In this document: positions 29,807-36,205 of the stretch, in pieces
Layout: each line of letters begins with the position of its first letter
Position numbering within the stretch: the stretch's first letter is position 1
Origin: a virus
Strand: one strand, 5' to 3'
Virus record (IMG/VR): IMGVR_UViG_3300037246_000798
Location: 1-36,205 of that record
DNA: 36,205 bases
Position numbers and translations under genes: made by a program
The notes under the pieces: model-generated
What the model was told of the DNA's origin: nothing
What the model saw: the letters and a program-made list of their open reading frames with translations, nothing else
The model's database searches: none

Positions 29807-32119
29807 TTAATTTGTCTTCTGATGTTTGATATTCACATTAATTGTAGCGTAGTCCAACAGCGTCGCTGATAGGATGTTGCTTGAATAAATAATCTTGTAA
29901 ACCCCAGCACTATCAAAATCACTTAGAGGAAGATTATATCCTTCAAGACCATCGAACCATTCTTGATTCAATAATTGGAAAGTGTTTCTTGTAACCCTAG
30001 CAACAGGGAAACCTGAACTATCATAATACATATACATAAGATTATTTGAAACATACCCAACACAAACAGCACCAGCCTCATCATAATTACTATCAGTTAA
30101 TCCATCAACTTGCATAGTGTATGGAATCTCAGCATCAGTTGCTAACTCCCAAGAATCATAATTCCAGATATAGTGTTTCAAATCTATTATTCCTGAAGCA
30201 TCCACGATGTGAATCATATAGAGCCTTCCAAGATGAGTGTAAGTATTATGTTTGATTAGTCCGACAACCGAGGTGTTATTCAACTCAGTATAGGGTAATC
30301 CTTCTAATAGTGTGTTGGTTGCAGATGCAATCCAAACTTCTCCTGTGAAACTATATTGATAAAAAACAAGTCTTGAATTTCCAGTAGTTAGATAATCATC
30401 GTCAGCAACTAAGCAATACAGTTTACCGTTATCCCAGAAAACATCTGGATTATTTTGTTGTCCAACAGGTAATCCATCCTCTTGAATTGTTCCGTCAGAA
30501 TAATCTGATGTGAATTGCCACGCCCCACTTCTCCAAACAAACAAAACCATATTACTAGCTCCACCAGTAACATACAAATAAGTCTCATCATTATATTCAA
30601 AAGAAGAACAATTATTCATATTACTGATATTATCTAAATTGCCAGTTTCAATATCCCATTCCTTAGAGTTAGCCTTATCATATTTATAAACTAAAGCTTG
30701 GGTAGAACTACCTCTACACATGAATAAATAGGTTTCACCATCAATATTCAAAAATGTCATATCTGTTATAGCTGTCGTTATAGGTAAATCAGTTGTATAA
30801 ACACTAGCCCCATAGAATGTTGTCTTAGCATCATGGACTTCTAAAGCCAAACCATCTCCATTGATTGTTGAATCGTTATTGATACCGTAAGCTGTATTTT
30901 GTAATGCACCCTCAATCTTATAGTCGACTGTGACAGAATTAATTCTAGGATTTCCAGCGAAGTCTAAAACATCTTCTGGTGCAAGATTTAATATAATTTC
31001 TTTAGTATCATTCATAGATGAGTTTTGTGCATTAACATAGTTCAAAGTATTCTCAGAGCCATCAGTATAAGTATCAGTATCTCTAACCTTTCTATTAGTT
31101 CCACCGAGGACTTCATTCCTTTTCTTAAACACTTGTGAGTATTCTTTGTTGGCAACTGTAAGTGTAAGAAATTCATTTCCGCCAATGCAACCTCTCTCAA
31201 TCTCAGAGATTCTAACTTCCTCAGAAATAATGTCTTTCTCCAAAGAGTTTAATGTTATAACATCACCACTCTCCAAATCTAAAGAAGGATTTACTAAATC
31301 GAATTTGTATGACTTGATTGCACTTCCATAAACAATCGCAAGAACATCAGCTAATTTGTTTGCTTCAAGAGTTGACACAATAGTTGGGTCTGTCTCAGTG
31401 TGAACAATTAATCCCCAATTTGTCTGACTATCTGAATTTTGTCCATGAGCAGGGTACTCGCTAACAATTCTCTGATTACCAACACCACTACCATAAACAA
31501 TAATCTTATTTCCCTTTGGCTCTAGTTGGTCAAAGATTGGGTTGACGAAATCTAATCCATCATTCAGAGTCATAACAGAAGTCTCGCTACCTTTGTGGTC
31601 AACCAAATTTACTGTTGAATCACTATCCTTAAAATATAAGTCCTGATTTGTTTTCTTCCTCAAATTCTGAAGAACATTCAAATAAGAGGAACTAACCTTA
31701 GCCTTAAAATCTAAAGTGAAAGCATTTTCTATAGTACCTGCATTGAATCCACCATCCGAGATAATATCACCTGCTATTACACTTGTTGGTTTCTTAATCC
31801 ATTTTTCATCAGCGTCGTAACCATCCCTAGACAATAATGCTAACTTTGAAACACACCTAAGAGATATACCTCCACCGTCCAAAAAAGATTTACCAACTGG
31901 ATAACCAGTAAACTCAACAACACCATTTTTCAAAATCTCAACTTTGTTATTTATACCAACTTCAAATAGTTCCCTAGTCTCAGGAGTAGACGCAGGTAAT
32001 TTAACCGAAGCTTCGTCGACATTGTTTAATCTATCAGTGTATTGACAAAAACTATTTCCATCAAAAGTTGAAGTAACAAACGTAGTTTGATTAGTTAATC
32101 TAACCTTGTAATTTACCAT
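29807..32119 (-). CDS. Tail hub/baseplate protein with C-terminal propeller-like domain
   Basis: A 770-residue protein. Residues about 1-340 fit a siphovirus tail hub (gp27-like): VNYKVRLTNQTTFVTSTFDG, RLNNVDEASVKLP, VEILKNGVVEFTGY, then SYLNVLQNLRKKTNQDLYF and late SGDVITLNSLEKDIISEEVRISEIERG. Residues about 440-770 contain repeated blades such as DGETYLFMCRGSSTQALVYKYD, NDETYLYVTGG..VLFVWRSGAW and NGKLYCLVADDD, reading as a beta-propeller, probably a receptor-binding or tip module. It follows Dit by overlap, as expected. Where the hub ends is approximate. Confidence 0.75.
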   Translation of the reverse strand: MVNYKVRLTNQTTFVTSTFDGNSFCQYTDRLNNVDEASVKLPASTPETRELFEVGINNKVEILKNGVVEFTGYPVGKSFLDGGGISLRCVSKLALLSRDGYDADEKWIKKPTSVIAGDIISDGGFNAGTIENAFTLDFKAKVSSSYLNVLQNLRKKTNQDLYFKDSDSTVNLVDHKGSETSVMTLNDGLDFVNPIFDQLEPKGNKIIVYGSGVGNQRIVSEYPAHGQNSDSQTNWGLIVHTETDPTIVSTLEANKLADVLAIVYGSAIKSYKFDLVNPSLDLESGDVITLNSLEKDIISEEVRISEIERGCIGGNEFLTLTVANKEYSQVFKKRNEVLGGTNRKVRDTDTYTDGSENTLNYVNAQNSSMNDTKEIILNLAPEDVLDFAGNPRINSVTVDYKIEGALQNTAYGINNDSTINGDGLALEVHDAKTTFYGASVYTTDLPITTAITDMTFLNIDGETYLFMCRGSSTQALVYKYDKANSKEWDIETGNLDNISNMNNCSSFEYNDETYLYVTGGASNMVLFVWRSGAWQFTSDYSDGTIQEDGLPVGQQNNPDVFWDNGKLYCLVADDDYLTTGNSRLVFYQYSFTGEVWIASATNTLLEGLPYTELNNTSVVGLIKHNTYTHLGRLYMIHIVDASGIIDLKHYIWNYDSWELATDAEIPYTMQVDGLTDSNYDEAGAVCVGYVSNNLMYMYYDSSGFPVARVTRNTFQLLNQEWFDGLEGYNLPLSDFDSAGVYKIIYSSNILSATLLDYATINVNIKHQKTN

Positions 32120-32883
32120 TATAATGAGTAAGCGTCACGATATTTAGTTGTGACCCCAGTGACATTCGTTATACTAACATCTGTATTATCTCCACCAGAA
32201 GGAATTTGTAATGCACCATAACCCCCGACAGAATTAACAGCCTTTGTAACTACTCCATTAATCTCAAAAATTGCATACTCAGTTAACATTACACCTGAAC
32301 CAGAATCATTCATTTTAACAAATGTGTATGTTATAACATCACTAGATGATAATTGTGAAGATGAGATTTCAAAGTTACGACCTTCAACGTCAGTGAATAC
32401 AACATCTCCTGAACCATCATAGGTACAAGTAATCTCTTCAACATAAGTTGGAGCGTCACCACCATTGGAAACAGTTGTATGCAAAACATCTCCGAACACA
32501 ACAGGGACTATTTGTTTGAAACCACATACATAATCAATAAACCCAATTCTTCCACCAGTGTTAATGCTCTTACAATCCACTCCGACACCAAGCATGAACC
32601 TATTATCTTCCCAATACAATTTCTTTAATTGGTTAGTTTCAAGTAAGAAGTGTTTATTGATTGCTCTCATGTCAGATTCTTTAGAAGAGCCAGAGACGTG
32701 ACCAGAAAGGATAATTGATTTAGGTCTAACTGACCCATTAGATGTAATAACAGGGAAAGGTGCATTTGCTGTCTCTTTAATTCCTACACTAGAAATCCCA
32801 GACCTATCTACCGAACTTGGATTGTTCGGGAAAGTAAAAGTATCTGCTGTTCCTTCGTAGTTTTCTATTTTCATATTTGCCAT
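32119..32883 (-). CDS. Distal tail protein (Dit-like)
   Basis: A 254-residue protein. The N-terminal part (FPNNPSSVDRSGISSVGIKETANAPFPVI, KSIILSGHVSG, RAINKHFLLETNQLKKLYWEDNRF, RIGFIDYVCGFKQ) matches the N-terminal ring domain of Dit proteins. The C-terminal half is a beta-sandwich (NFEISSSQLSSSDVITYTFVKM, EYAIFEING). It sits between tape measure and hub and overlaps the hub start by one base, the standard order. Confidence 0.72.
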   Translation of the reverse strand: MANMKIENYEGTADTFTFPNNPSSVDRSGISSVGIKETANAPFPVITSNGSVRPKSIILSGHVSGSSKESDMRAINKHFLLETNQLKKLYWEDNRFMLGVGVDCKSINTGGRIGFIDYVCGFKQIVPVVFGDVLHTTVSNGGDAPTYVEEITCTYDGSGDVVFTDVEGRNFEISSSQLSSSDVITYTFVKMNDSGSGVMLTEYAIFEINGVVTKAVNSVGGYGALQIPSGGDNTDVSITNVTGVTTKYRDAYSL

Positions 32884-32888
32884 ATTAT

Positions 32889-33881
32889 TTATCCACCGAA
32901 ATTAGTATTGTTTAATTCCCAATCTTTTCTAGCTATAGCGTCGGGGTTATACATTCCACTTTGATTATTATTTGTTATATTGTTCGTAGTATTTGTATTG
33001 CTACTATCATTTAAAACTTTATTGTTATTTCCATCTCCATAATCTCTTTCAATTTGAGCATTTGTCATTAAGGTTTCATATAAACCTTTACCAAATCCAA
33101 ACGCCCCACCGATACCTGCACCAACTGCTGTTCCGACACCTGGAATTATAGTTCCAAGAGCCGCCCCCCCAGCCGCAAAAGTTGCAGTAGTAGCACCAAT
33201 CTTAGTAACCCCTCTTATAATATCTTGTGACATCGAAGGGTCTGTTGGGTCTGTTAATCCTATGTAATCTGTGAATTTTGTAATCCAATCAGGCATTTTC
33301 CAACCCGCAATAATTAATCCAATTCCTGCAAAAGCAAGTCCAATAGTTCCAATAACACCTAATAAAGCAGTAGCCTTCCAAGCATTTAATATCGCAAAAG
33401 CAGTTCCCACCATTTTTACAGCAGTAAAAACCTTACCCACCCAAACACCTAATAACATAATAGCTCCGATAGCTCCAACAACTGCTAATGTTCCTACAAC
33501 AGCTTTTGAAAAAAGAGGATGCTCATCCATGAAAGATACAAAAGTTTGATATTTTCTTGCTAACCACTCAAAAGTTGGAGCTAAATCTTCACCAAGAGAA
33601 CGTATTAATTGGTCAGTGGCTAACTTAATCCTAGTCATAGCACCTGCAAGAGCGGGAGAAGAACTAGCTAAAGCACCAATACCCATAAGACCCGCACTAC
33701 CCATAGCCAAAAGTTTCCCACCTAAAGTTCCTAAACCTTTACTCATTCTACTAAAATCATTTTCCGCAGACTTAGACTTTGATTTTACTTCGTCTAATTT
33801 AGACTTAACCTTTTCACTACCCCTATCAAAATCTTGGGTATTCAATTCTGCTTTAACGCTTATTTTTCCTACTTCTGTCAT
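32889..33881 (-). CDS. Tape measure protein, short
   Basis: A 330-residue protein. The N-terminus has a coiled coil (GSEKVKSKLDEVKSKSKSAENDFSRM), the centre has hydrophobic helices AVVGTLAVVGAIGAIMLLGVWVG and ATALLGVIGTIGLAFAGIGLIIAGW, and a Gly/Ala-rich region GAALGTIIPGVGTAVGAGIGGAFGFG follows. These are normal tape measure features. At about 1.5 angstrom per residue (established for siphoviruses), 330 residues give a tail near 50 nm. The start lies two bases after the frameshifted chaperone stop. Confidence 0.82.
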   Translation of the reverse strand: MTEVGKISVKAELNTQDFDRGSEKVKSKLDEVKSKSKSAENDFSRMSKGLGTLGGKLLAMGSAGLMGIGALASSSPALAGAMTRIKLATDQLIRSLGEDLAPTFEWLARKYQTFVSFMDEHPLFSKAVVGTLAVVGAIGAIMLLGVWVGKVFTAVKMVGTAFAILNAWKATALLGVIGTIGLAFAGIGLIIAGWKMPDWITKFTDYIGLTDPTDPSMSQDIIRGVTKIGATTATFAAGGAALGTIIPGVGTAVGAGIGGAFGFGKGLYETLMTNAQIERDYGDGNNNKVLNDSSNTNTTNNITNNNQSGMYNPDAIARKDWELNNTNFGG

Positions 33882-33882
33882 T

Positions 33883-34119
33883 TTAATTTAATGCACCCAT
33901 TGTATTTATCAGTTCATCTCTCTTTTTAAGTCTTTTAGCCTTCTCAAATTCTGCATCTTCAATATCAGAGAACATAAAAACATCTTCAACACTCATAGAA
34001 TCGAAGTCAAGCATAGACATACCCTTGTTAAAAGACTTATATCTTAGAAAAAGTAATTTTTGTCGTCTATTATCAAATGAAATAGAGTCACCAGAAAACA
34101 GAATTTTATCTATAACTTT
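33883..34119 (-). CDS. -1 frame extension of tail chaperone (gpGT-like)
   Basis: This frame has no upstream stop and no own start with a Shine-Dalgarno. It runs 78 codons from the A9 slip site to a TAA at 33883, two bases before the tape measure start, and encodes a charged helical domain (VIDKILFSGDSISFDN ... KAKRLKKRDELINTMGALN). A -1 shift joins it to the 34472 frame, giving a fused product of about 196 residues, exactly as in the conserved G/GT arrangement of long-tailed phages. Confidence 0.8.
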   Translation of the reverse strand, partial: KVIDKILFSGDSISFDNRRQKLLFLRYKSFNKGMSMLDFDSMSVEDVFMFSDIEDAEFEKAKRLKKRDELINTMGALN

Positions 34120-34472
34120 TTTTTTAAATCTTCGGAAGAAGTTTCAATCTTAGCAATAGCAACAGTTATCTCAGCAAAAACAGCAGAAGACATCTTATTC
34201 AAAAGTTGTAGTTTGTCATCCATAGATAATTCCGACCACTCTTTGTCGACGCTGATAACAGAATTGATAGTTTCTTTATTATATGGGATAGCAGATAATC
34301 CAAACGCAACTTTATACAAAGCGTATAACTGCATATCAAGCTCTTCCTTTATTACAAAATACTTAGCATCCATAGAAAGCTCTCTTTTAACTGAAAGTTT
34401 TTTGTAAGTAAACTCACCGCTATCTGTTGTAAATTTAACATCTTCATCCAGAACAAAATCATTAATAGTCAT
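34110..34472 (-). CDS. Tail assembly chaperone (gpG-like) with -1 frameshift site
   Basis: A 120-residue protein placed between tail tube and tape measure, as for gpG. Helical throughout, with KLSVKRELSMDAKYFVIKEELDMQLYALYKVAFG. It ends DLKKKL at a TTTAAAAAAAAAG run (A9 at 34117-34125), immediately before its TAG. A -1 shift there opens a 78-codon extension ending just before the tape measure. The ATG overlaps the tube gene by 11 bp. The two products chaperone the tape measure during tail assembly (family knowledge). Confidence 0.82.
   Translation of the reverse strand: MTINDFVLDEDVKFTTDSGEFTYKKLSVKRELSMDAKYFVIKEELDMQLYALYKVAFGLSAIPYNKETINSVISVDKEWSELSMDDKLQLLNKMSSAVFAEITVAIAKIETSSEDLKKKL
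34117..34128 (-). promoter_or_regulatory. Slippery site for -1 frameshift (TTTAAAAAAAAA)
   Basis: Minus-strand codons in the zero frame are GAT TTA AAA AAA AAG TTA TAG. Moving back one base reads AAA AAA AAA GTT ATA GAT and avoids the TAG. The A9 run suits ribosomal slippage on AAA-AAA; transcriptional slippage is an alternative. Confidence 0.8.
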
Positions 34473-35418
34473 CTAAACCATCCTCCACTACAATACCTAA
34501 TGTCATAGGTCTACCAACAACGTCTGTGTTCGTGATACCTTCCATATTAGTTGCACCCAATGCGTTCCCGATATACAAACTCCCGAATGTAATCTCAACA
34601 CTGTCTGCTGTAGCTCCTCTAATTATCTCTAACTTTGATACACCTGTAAGAACCTCTCCTGTAAATCCATCGTATAATGTCTTATCCTTTTGGTTAATAT
34701 TAAATGTGAAATCGTAAGACTTCTTAGTACAAACTGGTTCTCCAATCTTACCATTCAAATCTACTGAAGCATAAAGAGTATCCTCGTCAGTGATTCCATT
34801 ATCAAGGTTAATCTCACCAGAGTTTACTTCGTCATAAACAATATCATCAATAGTTAGTCTAACAGTATCAAAAGTATAACATTCACCAGTCTCTTTGATT
34901 GTAGCGGATAGAGCAGAACCTTCAACAACATCCTGAGCAATACATTCCATAACTACTTTTACAAAAGCATCCTTACCACCAGTTCCTTTAGAGAATTGTA
35001 ACTTGTAGCTCTTAACAGTAACACCTAGGAAATCTAAAACTTGGTCAGTATCTTGTGGTCTAATCCATTTCATAGAGAAAGATTCGATAGCTAGAGCAGT
35101 TAAGAAAGTGTGGTCAAATCCACCAGAGATAACATCATTACTTACAACACCACTGTGTGTATTATATTTTAGCATCTTAAAGTTAGTAGGGATGTATTCT
35201 ATTGTGAAAGGATATAGTGTAGTGTTCTTTTTCAAAGCAACCATTTCAGCGTCGCTACCACCGTTATTATCAATCTCTGCAAAATTATGTGAAAAATTAG
35301 GAGTCACCTTAACATCATATCCCATAGATTCAGCGTCTTCAAAGTCAGTAACTAATACTCCATAATCTACTTCAGGTTTCCATACAACATTTTCAGTTCT
35401 TCCGATTCCGATTACCAT
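34462..35418 (-). CDS. Major tail tube protein
   Basis: A 318-residue protein, the first of the tail operon. It begins MVIGIGRTENVVWKPEVDYG and has the tube pattern: PNFSHNFAEIDNNGGSDAEMVALKKNTTLYPFTIEYIP, then DHTFLTALAIESFSMKW, KLQFSKGTGGKDAFVKVVMEC, and a C-terminal VEITFGSLYIGNALG. No sheath gene was found next to it, so the tail should be non-contractile. It has a strong BRE/TATA promoter, box 22 nt from the ATG. Confidence 0.78.
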   Translation of the reverse strand: MVIGIGRTENVVWKPEVDYGVLVTDFEDAESMGYDVKVTPNFSHNFAEIDNNGGSDAEMVALKKNTTLYPFTIEYIPTNFKMLKYNTHSGVVSNDVISGGFDHTFLTALAIESFSMKWIRPQDTDQVLDFLGVTVKSYKLQFSKGTGGKDAFVKVVMECIAQDVVEGSALSATIKETGECYTFDTVRLTIDDIVYDEVNSGEINLDNGITDEDTLYASVDLNGKIGEPVCTKKSYDFTFNINQKDKTLYDGFTGEVLTGVSKLEIIRGATADSVEITFGSLYIGNALGATNMEGITNTDVVGRPMTLGIVVEDGLDDY

Positions 35419-35439
35419 AATATTACCAGTGAGTGTTTA

Positions 35440-35454
35440 TTTATAAGTCTTTTC
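35440..35454 (-). promoter_or_regulatory. BRE/TATA promoter for tail operon
   Basis: The minus strand reads GAAAAGACTTATAAATAA, box 35440-35447, 22 nt from the ATG at 35418. It serves the genes from tail tube through hub. Confidence 0.75.
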
Positions 35455-35455
35455 A

Positions 35456-35908
35456 TTATAATTTCAGGTGGGTGTAATCCACAGTTAAAAATTTAACAAT
35501 AACATCTTTATCATAATCAAAGTCCATATCAGTCAAAGTAGTAGCAATGTCAATATCAAATAAATTTGGATACAGTTCCGAACCAAATTCTTCAAAAGCA
35601 TCTGTGATTTTCTGTCCGATTAAATCTGCCAAGAAATCTCCTTCATAATCAACATCATCTTCATTGTAGATGAATCCCCTCTTAACATAGATTGTAATTT
35701 GAGTGTTCTTATTGTAAGCCACAATAGCAACATTGTTCCCCATTCTATTAGCAGTTCCAGCATTATTCGTTAAATATACTCTAGGAAATTCATCTTCAGT
35801 AGGTGGCTCATTAGTCATATTTGGAAAAATCCAATTAGTTGTACCATCTCTAAGATTAGGTACTTTCGCATTTAGAAAATCTGCTAGTATAGTTTTTTCA
35901 TTAGCCAT
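35456..35908 (-). CDS. Tail terminator protein
   Basis: A 150-residue protein with an N-terminal helix (EKTILADFLNAKVPNL), then FPRVYLTNN, QITIYVKRGF and EGDFLADLIGQKITDAFEEF, ending in strands DKDVIVKFLTVDYTHL. This layout and its place between the gp10-like gene and tail tube match tail terminators that cap the tube at the head end. Its TATA lies in the end of the gp10-like gene. Confidence 0.7.
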   Translation of the reverse strand: MANEKTILADFLNAKVPNLRDGTTNWIFPNMTNEPPTEDEFPRVYLTNNAGTANRMGNNVAIVAYNKNTQITIYVKRGFIYNEDDVDYEGDFLADLIGQKITDAFEEFGSELYPNLFDIDIATTLTDMDFDYDKDVIVKFLTVDYTHLKL

Positions 35909-35929
35909 AATATTCTATAGAATCCTTTG

Positions 35930-35944
35930 TTTTTAAGTATTTTG
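35930..35944 (-). promoter_or_regulatory. TATA promoter for tail terminator gene
   Basis: The minus strand reads AAAATACTTAAAAAC, box 22 nt from the ATG at 35908. The downstream start region holds a TTCTATAGAA palindrome. Confidence 0.6.
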
Positions 35945-36192
35945 TAATTGCTTTCTAACAATTTCAGCTACTTCTAATTTAGTTTCCATGTAGGCTGGAG
36001 TCATAAAAGGGTGTTTCTTAGTTCCCTTCTTGCTAATACTTCTAGCAACCATGAAGGCTTTGTCCTCATCACCTAACTTTCTTCTAGCCCAACTCTTCAA
36101 TTCATCGGGGTCTACCCAATGTGGTGCAGAACCAAACTCTAAAGATTTTGAATGTGCTTTCTTAGATATAATATCATAAGATAAATGGTTAG
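35933..36192 (-). CDS. HK97 gp10-like neck protein, C-terminal part
   Basis: This part carries the remaining residues including the DEDKAFMVARSISKKGTKKHPFMTPAYMETK segment in pieces and the stop TAA at 35933-35935. The last 42 codons overlap with the copy at the left edge (identical DNA). Joined to 1-280 after removing the redundancy, the gene is 414 bp for 137 residues. See the left-end entry for role. Confidence 0.8.
36067..36192. repeat. Terminal direct repeat, right copy
   Basis: Identical to 1-126. The identity ends where the adapter-like sequence begins at 36193. Confidence 0.95.
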
Positions 36193-36205
36193 AGATCGGA
36201 AGAGA
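36193..36205. other. Illumina adapter remnant
   Basis: AGATCGGAAGAGA matches the start of the common TruSeq adapter (AGATCGGAAGAGC) in 12 of 13 bases and replaces the viral sequence found at 127 onwards. It is a sequencing artefact, not viral DNA. Confidence 0.93.

Noticed and set aside
36193-36205. A cohesive-end or packaging site at the contig end
   Set aside because: The sequence is that of a sequencing adapter, and the circular join bypasses it.
1-36205. Integrase, attachment site or lysogeny module
   Set aside because: No tyrosine or serine recombinase motifs were seen in any reading frame with gene-like signals.

Overview
The window is a complete tailed-virus genome, most likely of a virus of archaea. 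Bases 1-126 recur exactly at 36067-36192 and the last 13 bases look like an Illumina adapter remnant, so the contig closes into a circle (or a circularly permuted molecule) with a unit of 36066 bp. The archaeal assignment rests on three things. The only replication enzyme is an MCM helicase. Genes are preceded by archaeal BRE/TATA-type promoters, with the TATA motif starting almost always 22 nt upstream of an ATG, as for leaderless mRNAs. Genes inside operons instead carry GGAGG Shine-Dalgarno sites. The host phylum cannot be fixed from the sequence; low GC and a class III ribonucleotide reductase-like peptide suggest, but do not prove, an anaerobic archaeon.

Layout: two divergent transcription units leave a non-coding, AT-rich control region (about 22882-23350) that holds three direct repeats spaced exactly 31 bp apart. 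Rightward (+, 23387-29392) lies a presumed early/replication block: ribbon-helix-helix proteins, many small zinc-binding proteins, MCM, and a gene with a long structured leader (27361-27489) whose Shine-Dalgarno site sits in a hairpin. Leftward (-) run a small regulatory block (AbrB-like, zinc-ribbon and coiled-coil proteins), an NrdD-like 40-residue peptide, a membrane-anchored transglutaminase-like protein, terminase small and large subunits, a portal fused to a MuF-like domain, a first appendage cassette (16409-10336), prohead protease/scaffold, major capsid protein, an EF-hand miniprotein, a free-standing HNH endonuclease, a second appendage cassette with GLUG and 14-residue repeats, FN3-fused head-tail adaptor, stopper, gp10-like neck protein (crossing the contig junction), tail terminator, tail tube, frameshifted tail chaperone, a short tape measure, Dit, tail hub, and a holin-like membrane protein.

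Together these specify a siphovirus-like particle with an HK97-fold head and, from the 330-residue tape measure, a tail of roughly 50 nm. No integrase, DNA polymerase, reverse transcriptase, tRNA or CRISPR was seen, so replication probably borrows the host replisome through the viral MCM. The most unusual items are the -1 frameshift at an A9 run in the tail chaperone gene, the strict leaderless promoter spacing, a probable nested scaffold gene with its own promoter inside the protease gene, the stand-alone glycyl-radical-like peptide, the 31-bp iterons, and a sequestered Shine-Dalgarno leader.
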